Source of the DNA: Opitutia bacterium
Lineage (GTDB): Bacteria > Verrucomicrobiota > Verrucomicrobiia > Opitutales > Opitutaceae
Assembly (NCBI GenBank): GCA_016217545.1
Contig: JACRHT010000003.1
Span: 169,501-233,500 of the forward strand
DNA length: 64,000 bases
Reading direction: 5' to 3'
Shown here: positions 50,041-58,757 of the stretch, piece after piece
How positions within the stretch are numbered: position 1 is the first letter of the stretch
Layout of the letters: the number at the start of each line of letters is the position of its first letter
The notes under the pieces: model-generated
What the model was told of the DNA's origin: nothing
What the model saw: only the letters and a program-made list of their open reading frames with translations
The model's database searches: none
Translations under genes and position numbers: made by a program

Positions 50041-53000
50041 TCAGAATCCCTTGCGGAGCGTGATGACGTATCGCGCCATGCGCGGATCGGTGACGGCGAA
50101 ACCGGCCTGGCCTTCGATGTGCGGCGGCTCGCGGTTGAACACGTTGTTGATGTTGAAGGCGACCTTCGTGCCGGAAAGAAGCCAGCGCTTCATCCGCGTG
50201 TCATTCGTCGCGTCGCCGCCGCGACGATCGAAGTCGTAGGCGATTTGGGTGTTCCACTCGAGCGCGCTGTGAAAGCGCACCGCCGTATAGGTCAGGTCGC
50301 GATACTGCTTTTCCTGATAGAAACCGCTCACGCCGAAACCCCACGGACCTCTGGTCCAGTAAGTCTGCCAGCTGAGGCGCGTGGGAAACTGGTTCAACGT
50401 GCTCGAAGGAGCTTTGCCCGGGTTGGCGGTGGCCAGGTATTTGAGGTAATCCGTCATCGTGACCCGCGCGTCGAACGAGCCCCACGCCGTCGTGCGGCGG
50501 TAGGACAGCTGGTAATCGATCGCCTGGATCTCGAGTTTGGCGATGTTGGCCGAGCGCGTGTCGATTCGCGTCGGGATGCCAGCCCAGCCGGGCAGGTCGC
50601 CGGGAAGATTCGCGCCGCGCGTGATGCGCTCGGGGAAAAGGTCGAAGATTTCCTGCGCGCTGCCGAAGCCGGCGATGCGGTCGGTATAGTCGATCACTTG
50701 ATAGTCGGCGGAGAACGAGAGTCCCTTGAGTCGTTCGAAAGGCGACTCGATGACGATGCCGAGGTTGTCGGAAATCGACGTCTCCGGCTTGAGACTGAGA
50801 TTGCCGCCGAGGGCCGTCGCGTAGACGCCGGGCGGGAGCGGCGTGTTGCCGCGCTGCGGATCGATCGGCGAGCTCGAGAGATCGAAGAACGTGAGCCGGC
50901 CGTTGGTGAGCGGACGATAGAGATCGTTCAGGGTGGGCACGCGGAACGCGTGGTTGCGCGAGGCGCGAAGGATAACCCATTTGACCGGTCGCCAGATCAG
51001 ACCGTAGCCGGGGCTGACATCGCCGCTGGTGTCGCTGTAGGTGTCGTAGCGGGCCGCGGCCGAGAGTTCGAGGCTGTGCAACCAAGGCCGATGCTGCGCT
51101 TCCGAAAAGAGCGGCACGCGCGTCTCCGCGAACGCGGCTCGGGCATCGCGCTTGAAATTGCCGACGAGGCTCTGGTTGATCCGGGGACCATCGGGCACAG
51201 CCAGCGTGGTGCGGGCGCGTTCAGCACGGTATTCGCCACCGACCGCGAGTCGGATTGCGCCGGCGGGCAATTCCCATAGCGGGCCGTCGGCCTGCGCAAT
51301 GAAACTACCGTTCGTGTTGCGCTCCGACTTGGCGCCGTTGCGGAGCATGGAGCGGAGCACGTTGAGATCGTTCGGCCGTTGCGTGCGGCTGTCGTAGAAG
51401 AGCACCAAGCTCTGCGCGTCGATCAGGGGAGCGAAGACATTGTTGTCGAGCGCGGGATCGTAGGCGTCCTTGTCCTCGAGGTAGGCGCGGTTCCAGTCGA
51501 AGCCGGCGTCGTAGCGCCAGTCGGAAAAAGGCAGGTTGCCGCGCAATCCGGCGGCGAGCGCCGTGTTCGAGGTGAGCGCGGTCTTCTGACCCTGGATGGG
51601 GCCGAGTTCCCAGAAGGTCTTGTAGAGGTCCAGTTCCACGCCGAACGGATTGCCCGGGTAATCCGCCGGCACGGAGAAGATGCTGTTGCGGTAGTTGACC
51701 GGCATGCCCTCGATTTCGGTCCTCGTCTTGCTGTAACGGCCCTCGAGGTAGAGATCGTGGTTTTCCGTGAGACGATAGTTGGCCCGCAGGCTCGCGCTCG
51801 CGTTTTGCTGCGGCGAAATCAGGTTCACGTATTTCGCGCGATCGCCGGTGTAAGCCGGAACGCCCAGATCGTCGCCGGCGACCGACACGTAAGCCGAAGC
51901 CGGCAGCGGCGCGGCGCCGGCATTGTTGGGAATGAGGGCGTAGGACGAAGTGCGGCCGGGAAGGTTGTCGCCATAATACGCCACGATGCCCGCGCCCGTC
52001 GCGAAGCCGCCGAAGGCAAATGAATCCGTGCCGGTCGCAAAACCGGACGTGCCGCCGAGCGTAACCCAGTCATCGGTCGCGGAGAACCGGCGGTCGACCG
52101 CCGCGAAGGCATGGCGGTCCTGCACGGTGGCGGAGAGCTGCAGCTCGAGTCGGTCGCGGGTGATGCCGTAGGTGAGCGTCGCGGTGCGCACCGCGGTGTC
52201 CGTCGAAAACGTGTTTTCATAACTGAGCGCGAGTTCGCCGCCCGTGTAGTTGCGGCGGAGGATGATGTTGATCACGCCTCCGACGGCATCGGAGCCATAG
52301 ATCGCGGACGCGCCGCCGAGGAGCACCTCGACGCGTTCGATCGAGGCGACGGAGATGCCCGCGAGGTCGGAGGCGTCCTGGCCACGAATGATGCCGGTCT
52401 TGGTGACGCGACGGCCGTTGATCATGACCAACGTGTTCTGTCCGCCGAGACCGCGGAGATTGAAGGTGCTGCGCGCCGTCGCCGTCGCGCTCGCGCTCGA
52501 GCCGTCCGAGGTCGTCATCAGACCTCCACTTTGACCGCCAAAGCCGATGCCGTCATAGGAGCCCTGCGAATAGGCCTGCGGGATGAGACGGGAAATTTCA
52601 CCCACCGAGGTGATGCCCGCCCGTTCGATGTCCGTGCGACCGAAGGTCACAACCGGATTGATATCCGCGGAACCCACGAGGCTGCGAATGCGCGAGCCGG
52701 TGACTTCAAACTCCTGGAGCTTGACCGTGCCATCGTCGCGTTTGGTCGCGGAAGTCGCCGAACGCGCTGCCGCACCGTTCGCCACCGCCGCGTCAGCGGG
52801 GCGGCTTGGGACGTTTTTTGATTCGGCGGCGGTTTCCTTCCGCACGGCGAGGGCGCCCGTGGACTTGTCCTGCGCGACGACGAGCGCGGTGCCTTCGAGC
52901 ATTTGCTCGAGCGCAGCGCGAGGGGTCAGCTCGCCCTTGATCGCGAGCGTCTTCACGCCCGCGACGTCGGAGGGCGAGAAGAGCAATTGCTCGCCGGACT

Positions 53001-53172
53001 GGGCGGCGAATTGCTTCAGCGCCCGCGCCGCGTCGTCGGCGGGCAGGTTGAAATTCTTCTTCACGGCCTCAGCGGCGAAGCCGAGCCCGGCGAAACAGAG
53101 ACTGAGCAAAAAGAGGACAGGCGTCCGCAGGTAACGTGCGGCGCCGACGCGAGGATGCGAGGGTGAGGTCAT
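50041..53172 (-). CDS. TonB-dependent receptor with STN signalling domain (copy 2)
   Basis: The 1043-aa protein has a signal peptide ending near GFAAE (about residue 35). The STN domain covers about 37-115 (KKNFNLPADDAARALKQFAAQSGEQLLFSP). The plug starts with LQEFEVTGSRIRSLVGSADINPVVTFGRTDIERAGITSVGEISRLIPQ and has GQNTLVMINGRRV and VEVLLGGASAIYGSDAVGGVINIILRRNYTGGELALS. The barrel ends YVITLRKGF. It is paralogous to the receptor at 43830 but clearly diverged in the barrel, so each probably takes a different ligand. It is followed by one TlpA-like gene rather than two. Confidence 0.94.
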   Translation of the reverse strand: MTSPSHPRVGAARYLRTPVLFLLSLCFAGLGFAAEAVKKNFNLPADDAARALKQFAAQSGEQLLFSPSDVAGVKTLAIKGELTPRAALEQMLEGTALVVAQDKSTGALAVRKETAAESKNVPSRPADAAVANGAAARSATSATKRDDGTVKLQEFEVTGSRIRSLVGSADINPVVTFGRTDIERAGITSVGEISRLIPQAYSQGSYDGIGFGGQSGGLMTTSDGSSASATATARSTFNLRGLGGQNTLVMINGRRVTKTGIIRGQDASDLAGISVASIERVEVLLGGASAIYGSDAVGGVINIILRRNYTGGELALSYENTFSTDTAVRTATLTYGITRDRLELQLSATVQDRHAFAAVDRRFSATDDWVTLGGTSGFATGTDSFAFGGFATGAGIVAYYGDNLPGRTSSYALIPNNAGAAPLPASAYVSVAGDDLGVPAYTGDRAKYVNLISPQQNASASLRANYRLTENHDLYLEGRYSKTRTEIEGMPVNYRNSIFSVPADYPGNPFGVELDLYKTFWELGPIQGQKTALTSNTALAAGLRGNLPFSDWRYDAGFDWNRAYLEDKDAYDPALDNNVFAPLIDAQSLVLFYDSRTQRPNDLNVLRSMLRNGAKSERNTNGSFIAQADGPLWELPAGAIRLAVGGEYRAERARTTLAVPDGPRINQSLVGNFKRDARAAFAETRVPLFSEAQHRPWLHSLELSAAARYDTYSDTSGDVSPGYGLIWRPVKWVILRASRNHAFRVPTLNDLYRPLTNGRLTFFDLSSSPIDPQRGNTPLPPGVYATALGGNLSLKPETSISDNLGIVIESPFERLKGLSFSADYQVIDYTDRIAGFGSAQEIFDLFPERITRGANLPGDLPGWAGIPTRIDTRSANIAKLEIQAIDYQLSYRRTTAWGSFDARVTMTDYLKYLATANPGKAPSSTLNQFPTRLSWQTYWTRGPWGFGVSGFYQEKQYRDLTYTAVRFHSALEWNTQIAYDFDRRGGDATNDTRMKRWLLSGTKVAFNINNVFNREPPHIEGQAGFAVTDPRMARYVITLRKGF

Positions 53173-53269
53173 AGTGTGTGACCGGAGCGCGGAAGGGGCG
53201 GCGCGGCGGTCACCAAGGGCAGACGGACAGACTTCGCAAACTCTCTAGAAAATTTCCCGCGACGAAATG

Positions 53270-54331
53270 TCATCGCGCCGCACGCAGCTCGATGCCCTGC
53301 GCCGTGCGTTCGCTCGCCACGCCGAAGTTTTCCTCCAGCAGACGCACGAACGGTTCGTAGCCGTCGGCGCGGAACGTGCCACTGAAACGCTTCGCGTTCA
53401 GGGCGGGATCGGCGATGACGAGCTTCGTCTGGTTGTAGCGGTTGAACTCCGCCACGACATCCGCGAGCGAGACGTCGTCGAACTCCAACCGCCGCTCCTG
53501 CCATGCCAGCGCGCGGTGCATCTCGGCGCCGCCGAGTTCGCTGATCGCCACGACCGGCGGGGCGGACTTCTCGATCTCCGAGGCCAGTTTCACGCGCACG
53601 CTCTCGCCCTGCACGAGCAGCGGCGGGCCGGACTGTTCCGCGACGGCGGGCAACAGCGATGCGCCCTTCACGGCATCGTTCACCTGCACTTTGCCCTCGG
53701 TCACGAGGACGTCGACGGCGTCCTCGCGCAGGCGGACATTGAAGGCGGTGCCGACCGCGCGCACGGCGACATGATTTGCGGCGACGACGAAGGGCCGCGC
53801 GGGGTTCTTCGCCACGTCGAAATGCGCTTCGCCGCGCAGCAGCTCCACGCGGCGCTCGGTGGCGGTGTAGTGCACCTTGATCGCGCTGTCGGTGTTGAGC
53901 TGCACGACCGAGCCGTCCTCCAAATCGAGTTTCTGAAAAGCGCCCACGGCGGTCTCGGCGGTCGGACGCGTGGCGCTGAAACCCGCCCACCCGGTCCACG
54001 CCAGCGCGAGCGCGGCCGCGGCGGCGAGCGATCCCCACGCCACGGCAACACGACGCCTGGCGCCCACGCGCGAGCGCGGCGCGAGCAACTCGGGCTCAGC
54101 TGGGGCAGCGCCCGCCACGCCGGTGGGTCGCAGCGCGGCGGTGCGGTTGAAATCGCGCCAGACAGCATCGAGTTCGGCGAAAACCTCGGCGTGTCGCGGT
54201 GACTGCTGCAGCCAGCGCATGAACTCCGCGGTCTCGGTCTCGGTCATGCCGCGATCGCGCAGGCTCAGCCACACGGCCGCGGTGGCCTCAATTTCCTCCG
54301 GGTCGTGACGCGGCGGCAGCTCGGCGTTCAT
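53270..54331 (-). CDS. FecR-type anti-sigma factor/sensor (copy 2)
   Basis: The 353-aa protein overlaps the sigma gene by ATGA. It shows the DUF4880-like domain (TAAVWLSLRDRGMTETETAEFMRWLQQSPRHAEVFAELD), a TM helix about 95-120, the FecR domain (DGSVVQLNTDSAIKVHYTATERRVELLRGEAHFDV) and the C-terminal LADVVAEFNRYNQTKLVIADPALNAKRFSGTF. The last part ends just before the receptor start at 53172, after 97 bases. Confidence 0.93.
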   Translation of the reverse strand: MNAELPPRHDPEEIEATAAVWLSLRDRGMTETETAEFMRWLQQSPRHAEVFAELDAVWRDFNRTAALRPTGVAGAAPAEPELLAPRSRVGARRRVAVAWGSLAAAAALALAWTGWAGFSATRPTAETAVGAFQKLDLEDGSVVQLNTDSAIKVHYTATERRVELLRGEAHFDVAKNPARPFVVAANHVAVRAVGTAFNVRLREDAVDVLVTEGKVQVNDAVKGASLLPAVAEQSGPPLLVQGESVRVKLASEIEKSAPPVVAISELGGAEMHRALAWQERRLEFDDVSLADVVAEFNRYNQTKLVIADPALNAKRFSGTFRADGYEPFVRLLEENFGVASERTAQGIELRAAR

Positions 54332-54870
54332 GCGGCACCTCCGTGCGTGACCCCGTGTTGTTTCAGAAAATCGCGCAGCCGCAGGACTCCGATCGCGATC
54401 TGTGCATTCACGGTATGTTCGGAAATGCCGAGCTGCGCCGCGATCTCACGGTGGGACAGGCCGTAGATTTTGCGCAGGGTCAGCACTTGGCGGCAGCGGG
54501 TCGGCAGCGCCGCGATGGCTTCGGCGAGCAGTTGGAGTTCCTGGTCATGGGCAACGGCCTCGGGAATGCCGGGCCTATCTTCCAAGACGGGCAGCGATTC
54601 GAATTCTGCTAGACCATCGATGGTGGCGATTTTCCGCCGGCGGAAATAGTCGAAGGCAGCGTTGCGCGCGGTGGTAAAGAGAAACGCCTTGGGCGCGCGG
54701 ACCTCGCCGTGCTCGCGGGCTTGGAGGAGCCGCGCGTAGGTTTCCTGGACCAAATCCTCGATATCGGGATGAGCGGGGAACTTGCCGCGCAGATAGGATC
54801 GCAGCGACGCCTCGTGCGGCTGCACTTCGGCGGCGAACCAGCGGGCGGTCTCAGGATCATGCGGCGGCAT
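54328..54870 (-). CDS. ECF sigma factor, FecI-like (copy 2)
   Basis: The protein is 180 aa, exactly the length of copy 1. Sigma2 has HPDIEDLVQETYARLLQAREHG and AFLFTTARNAAFDYFRRRK; sigma4 has AALPTRCRQVLTLRKIYGLSHREIAAQLGISEHTVNAQIAIGVL. It is the first sigma gene of the cluster and lies 116 bases downstream of the small LuxR-type HTH gene on the same strand. Copy 1 has no such HTH gene directly before it. Confidence 0.94.
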   Translation of the reverse strand: MPPHDPETARWFAAEVQPHEASLRSYLRGKFPAHPDIEDLVQETYARLLQAREHGEVRAPKAFLFTTARNAAFDYFRRRKIATIDGLAEFESLPVLEDRPGIPEAVAHDQELQLLAEAIAALPTRCRQVLTLRKIYGLSHREIAAQLGISEHTVNAQIAIGVLRLRDFLKQHGVTHGGAA

Positions 54871-54986
54871 CGGCGACGCTCATGGCATCGGCGCGTCCGC
54901 CGCCCGAGTCGAGCGGGTTTGCGGCGATTCTGCGTCTCCACAGATTTTTTGCGAACGCCTTAGTAGATTCGCGCCGGCCCCGCGTC

Positions 54987-55352
54987 TTAGCGGCCAACCA
55001 CGCCGGTCGCTAGCGGCGCAGCGCGAGCAACCGCGCGCGAGGGCACCCGATGTTTGCGCAGGATCAAGGCAACCTGGTTCTTGATCGTGGCCTCGGTGCG
55101 GCCGAGTTCGTGGGCGATTTCCTTGTTGGAGAGGCCGGGCAGGAGCAGCTCGCACACGCGCTGCTCGGCGGGAGTCAGGTCGGGATCAAAAGCGGCGGAA
55201 GGCGGCGTCTCTAGTGAAGACGAACGAGTCGGCGAAATCCCCGAAAAGAAAAGGTCGGCCTCGCTCCAGTCGACGTTTTGAGCCCGGACCAAACGAGGCC
55301 CGCCGGCCGGATTGCTCCGGCCGGCGGGTAGCCGTTTCGCTGCCGCCTCCAC
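54987..55352 (-). CDS. small LuxR-type HTH protein (copy 2)
   Basis: The longest frame gives 121 aa from ATG 55352. Residues about 58-110 are a LuxR/GerE HTH (LTPAEQRVCELLLPGLSNKEIAHELGRTEATIKNQVALILRKH). The start is uncertain: the first 45 codons run through a terminator-like hairpin (55299-55328) and the conserved leader (55197-55252), which would make poor protein-coding sequence, so a later start or a non-ATG start is possible. It lies just ahead of the second sigma gene and may regulate that unit. A full-length LuxR regulator would be about 200 aa or more, so this is short. Confidence 0.6.
   Translation of the reverse strand: MEAAAKRLPAGRSNPAGGPRLVRAQNVDWSEADLFFSGISPTRSSSLETPPSAAFDPDLTPAEQRVCELLLPGLSNKEIAHELGRTEATIKNQVALILRKHRVPSRAVARAAPLATGVVGR
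55197..55252 (-). promoter_or_regulatory. conserved leader at LuxR-HTH copy 2
   Basis: About 55 bases match 40965-41020 (about 80 percent). Here they directly abut the HTH codons (about 19 bases away), whereas copy 1 has about 120 further bases in between. In copy 2 the frame of the HTH gene is open through the leader; in copy 1 it has a stop there. Confidence 0.55.
55299..55328 (-). terminator. strong stem-loop, probably terminator of uxaB-uxaA
   Basis: A perfect 13-bp stem (55299-55311 with 55316-55328, loop TTGC). The trailing T content on the minus strand is weak (GCCTCGTTTGG), so termination is not certain. It lies about 200 bases beyond the uxaA stop, at the start of the LuxR-HTH leader. 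Confidence 0.55.
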
Positions 55353-55390
55353 GCCAGCGGCCGGCGAACGCGGCTAAAGGGTCACGGAAA

Positions 55391-55510
55391 GTTGAGAGTC
55401 AATAGTTGAGGGTTGAGAGACTGATCGACCGAGCCGCAGGGCCGAACGCAGCGCGATAAATTTACCCCCGCCATTTGGTTGGGCTCTCAGCTCTGGACTC
55501 TCAGCACTCA
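55391..55510. repeat. inverted pair of degenerate 7-bp tandem arrays
   Basis: 55391-55418 is four 7-mers (GTTGAGA, GTCAATA, GTTGAGG, GTTGAGA). 55483-55510 is four 7-mers of the complementary kind (GCTCTCA, GCTCTGG, ACTCTCA, GCACTCA). The 64 bases between hold no gene. The arrays lie between uxaA and the LuxR-HTH gene, on both sides of an A/T-rich spot. The 7-bp period is exact and the bases vary, unlike the hairpin repeats of the window. Confidence 0.75.
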
Positions 55511-55524
55511 ACTGCATCGTTCTG

Positions 55525-57021
55525 CTAAAGGGTCACACCGTCCTTGAAAATCGCGATCTCGCGGAAGCCGTTCAGCTCGTTCCGCGCGGGCTTGCCGCTC
55601 GCGGTGGCGACAACGAGTTCGAGCAACTCGTCCGCGGCAGCGTCCATCGCTAGGCCGTCGATGATGCGGCCGGCGTCGAAATCGATCCAGCCGGCCTTGC
55701 GTGTCGCGAGGTCGGAATTCGATGCGATCTTCAACGTCGGCACCGGACCGCCGAGCGGCGTGCCGCGACCAGTGGTGAAGAGCGCGAGGTGCGCGCCCGA
55801 CGCGGCGAGTGCGGTGAGCGAGACGATGTCATTGCCCGGACCGGTGAGAAAATTGAGGCCGGGCTTCGCGAGGCGGCCGGCATACGGGAGCACGGCGACG
55901 ACTTCGGACGTGCCGCCCTTTTGCAGGCAACCGAGCGATTTTTCCTCGAGCGTCGTGATGCCGCCGTCCTTGTTGCCGGGCGACGGGTTCTCGTAGACGA
56001 CCTGGTTGTAGCGGAGGAAGTATTCCTTGAAGCCGTTGATCATGCCGACGCAGTCGTCGAACACCGCGCGGCTGGCGCAGCGATTGAGGAACAGCGCCTC
56101 GGCACCGAACATCTCGGGCACTTCGGTGAGCACGGTCGTGCCGCCGGCCGCGACGAGCCGATCGGAAAACGCGCCAACGACGGGATTGGCCGTGAGGCCC
56201 GAGAAACCATCGGAGCCGCCGCACTTCAGGCCGACGCGCAGGCGTGCGAGCGGGTGCGGCGTGCGGCGGAACCGCGCAGCGTAGGCGGCGAGCTCGCCGA
56301 GGAGTTTGGCGCCTTCGGCCATCTCGTCGGGCGACTCCTGCACCGAAAGGAAACGATAGCGTTCGCTCGCGCCGTCGACCGCGCCGAGCAATTTCCGGAA
56401 GCTCGGCATCGTGTTGTTCTCGCAACCGAGGCCGATGATGAGCACCGCGCCGGCATTCGGGTGCGTCGCGAGACCGGCGAGGATCTGCTGCGTCGACGCG
56501 TGATCGGTGCCGAGTTGCGAGCAGCCGTGCGGGTGCGAGAAGGCCTGCACGCCGTCGATGCCGGCAGGCAGGCCCGCGGCGCGGAGGTTGCGCGCGAGCG
56601 CCTGCGCGACTTCGTTCACGCAGCCGACGGTCGGGATGATCCAGAGTTCGTTGCGGATGCCGACGTCGCCGTTCGGGCGCGCGTAACCGAGAAAGGTGCG
56701 GCCCTCGACGCGCGGGAGCGGCGCGGGCGGCTGCGGCGCGAAGGTGTAATCGAGCACGCCGTCGAGATTGGTGCGGACATTGTGCGTGTGCACCCAGCCG
56801 CCAGCCGGGATGTCGACCGTGGCCGAGCCGATCGGCTGACCGAACTTCCGAACATGGTCGCCGGCGCGGAGCGCGACGCGCGCGAACTTGTGCCCGCACG
56901 GGATTTCGACGGCGAGCGTCACCGGCGTGCCACCGGCATCGACGGTCGTGCCGGCCGCGAGGCGGCGGAGCGCGATGGCGACGTTGTCGGCCGGATGGAT
57001 GAGGAGCACGCCGGAGTTCAT
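55525..57021 (-). CDS. uxaA: altronate dehydratase
   Basis: The 498-aa enzyme removes water from D-altronate to give 2-keto-3-deoxygluconate, late in galacturonate catabolism. The N-terminal SAF domain (about 1-95, GVLLIHPADNVAIALRRL and IPCGHKFARVAL) is followed by the catalytic part with FLGYARPNGDVGIRNELWIIPTVGCVNEVA, then FSHPHGCSQLG, then GLGCENNTMPSF, then VGLKCGGSDGFSGLTANP. The start is ATG 57021, eight bases after the uxaB stop region, so the two are an operon in the order uxaB-uxaA. Length is normal for a single-chain UxaA. Confidence 0.94.
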   Translation of the reverse strand: MNSGVLLIHPADNVAIALRRLAAGTTVDAGGTPVTLAVEIPCGHKFARVALRAGDHVRKFGQPIGSATVDIPAGGWVHTHNVRTNLDGVLDYTFAPQPPAPLPRVEGRTFLGYARPNGDVGIRNELWIIPTVGCVNEVAQALARNLRAAGLPAGIDGVQAFSHPHGCSQLGTDHASTQQILAGLATHPNAGAVLIIGLGCENNTMPSFRKLLGAVDGASERYRFLSVQESPDEMAEGAKLLGELAAYAARFRRTPHPLARLRVGLKCGGSDGFSGLTANPVVGAFSDRLVAAGGTTVLTEVPEMFGAEALFLNRCASRAVFDDCVGMINGFKEYFLRYNQVVYENPSPGNKDGGITTLEEKSLGCLQKGGTSEVVAVLPYAGRLAKPGLNFLTGPGNDIVSLTALAASGAHLALFTTGRGTPLGGPVPTLKIASNSDLATRKAGWIDFDAGRIIDGLAMDAAADELLELVVATASGKPARNELNGFREIAIFKDGVTL

Positions 57022-57029
57022 GGGCGAGT

Positions 57030-58562
57030 TCAGGAACGCGGTGTTTCGAGCACGAGTTTCTTCAACGTCTCGCGCATGCCGAGGCTGGCGATGCGCTCGA
57101 GGGAGATCGACACCGCGAAGGCCAGGCCGGGCACCTCGTTGAGGTCGCGGCCCCAGAACTGGGTTTGCGCGAGCGCGTTCTTGGTGAGCTGGAAGCGGTC
57201 GCCGGTCTCCTCGACGAGGCCCCACTCGCGCGCGAAGAAGTCGAGCACCGCTTCGTCGTCGCGGATCGGATACTTTTCGTCGCCGCGACGGCCGAACATG
57301 CGGCCGTCCGGTTCGCGATGGCCGCGATAGAACCACAGCAGCGCCGCGAGCGAGAACGCGAGCAAGGGCGGCACGGCACGGCGCGCGGCGACTGCATCGA
57401 GCAGCGAGGGCAACACGCGGACCTTCCACTTCGAGACGGAATTGAGCGAGATCGAGAGCAGCTCGTGGCGGACGAACGGATTGCGGAAGCGCTCGAGCAC
57501 GGCCTCGGCGTAGGCGCGGCGCTCCTCGGCGGGTTGCGCGAGGCACGGCACGATCTCGTCGAACACGATCCGATAGACGAACGCGGCGGTGAGTTCGTCG
57601 TCCATCATCTCCTTCACCGTCGTGGCGCCGGCGGCGTAGGCGGCGAGCACGGAGCCGGTGTGCGCGCCATTCAGCACGCGGACCTTGCGGCTGCGGTAGG
57701 GCGTGAGGTCGTCGGTCCACACGACGTTGAGCCCGGCGCGCGCGAACGGCAGCTCCTGCTCGATTTCGCGCGGCCCCTCGATCACCCAGAGGTGGAAATG
57801 CTCCGAGGCGACGATGAGGTTGTCCTGATAGGAGAACTTCGTCGCGAGTTCGGCGGCCTCGGCCTTCGGGTAGCCGGGCACGATGCGGTCGACGAGCGTG
57901 TTGAGGAAGACATTGGACTCTGCGACCCACTTGGCGAACTCGGCGGAAAGGCCCCACGCCTGCGCGTGCTTGAGCACGCACTCGCGGAGTTGCGTGCCGT
58001 TCTTCTCGATCAGTTCGCACGGCACGAACACCAGGCCGCGCTCCGGGTGGCCGCGGACGACTTGAAAGCGGGCGTAGAGCAGCGACGCGATCTTGGCCGG
58101 GAACGATTCGGGGCATTTCGCCGCGTCGAACGGCTCGGCCGAGTAGGCGATGCCCGCCTCGGTGGTGTTGGAGAGCACGAAGCGCAGATCGTTGCTCTCG
58201 AAGGTGGCGACGAGCTCCTTCCAACTCGCGTAGGGATCGAGCGCCCGGCGGACGGCGGTGACGACGCGCGGCGACTCGACGACCTTGCCGTTCTCCGTGC
58301 CGCGCACGAGCACGGTGTAGAGTCCGTCCTGCGCGTTGAGCTGAGCGGCGAGGCCCTGGCGGATGGGCTGCACGACGAGCACCTGGCTTTGGAGGAGGCC
58401 GCGACTGTTAAGCTCGTCGATCATCCAGTCGGCAAACGCGCGGAGGAAATTACCTTCGCCAAACTGCACGATGCGCTCGGGAAAGGTCCCGAGCGGACCG
58501 CAGGCCACGCCGGCGGGCAGCGCGGAGGTCTTGGTGAGAAGGGAGCGGGAAAGGGTCGTCAT
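57030..58562 (-). CDS. uxaB: tagaturonate reductase (altronate oxidoreductase)
   Basis: The 510-aa enzyme of the mannitol dehydrogenase family reduces tagaturonate to altronate with NADH. The N-terminal Rossmann part has RIVQFGEGNFLRAFADWMIDELNSRG, then FVLSNTTEAGIAYS. The central substrate and catalytic region has VFVPCELIEKNGTQLRECVL, then NVFLNTLVDRIVPGYP and VWTDDLTPYRSRKVRVLNGAHTG, where the Lys and Asn-x-x-His are typical. The start is ATG 58562; a longer ATG start 10 codons upstream is less likely. With uxaA directly downstream the two catalyse two successive steps of D-galacturonate breakdown. uxaC and kdgK are not in the window. Confidence 0.93.
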   Translation of the reverse strand: MTTLSRSLLTKTSALPAGVACGPLGTFPERIVQFGEGNFLRAFADWMIDELNSRGLLQSQVLVVQPIRQGLAAQLNAQDGLYTVLVRGTENGKVVESPRVVTAVRRALDPYASWKELVATFESNDLRFVLSNTTEAGIAYSAEPFDAAKCPESFPAKIASLLYARFQVVRGHPERGLVFVPCELIEKNGTQLRECVLKHAQAWGLSAEFAKWVAESNVFLNTLVDRIVPGYPKAEAAELATKFSYQDNLIVASEHFHLWVIEGPREIEQELPFARAGLNVVWTDDLTPYRSRKVRVLNGAHTGSVLAAYAAGATTVKEMMDDELTAAFVYRIVFDEIVPCLAQPAEERRAYAEAVLERFRNPFVRHELLSISLNSVSKWKVRVLPSLLDAVAARRAVPPLLAFSLAALLWFYRGHREPDGRMFGRRGDEKYPIRDDEAVLDFFAREWGLVEETGDRFQLTKNALAQTQFWGRDLNEVPGLAFAVSISLERIASLGMRETLKKLVLETPRS

Positions 58563-58757
58563 AGACGCGGGCGCGAACGCCTGCGCAATCACTAGGAGGC
58601 AAGCACCCGCGCCCGGCGATACGGAGCGATGTCATCGCGCCGGTTTTCAAACCGAGGCGGGGCGAAACGCGGCGCGAGCTAATGACTCGTGTCATGGGGA
58701 GCGAATCGCAAGCGATGCAAAGCCCATCGGCCGGCTCTCGCGCTATGCTGGATTCTT

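Noticed and set aside
46536..52822. Shared SSRPADAA-type segment in the two STN receptors as another inserted repeat
   Set aside because: The segment occupies the same place after the STN domain in both, so common descent of the paralogous receptors explains it.
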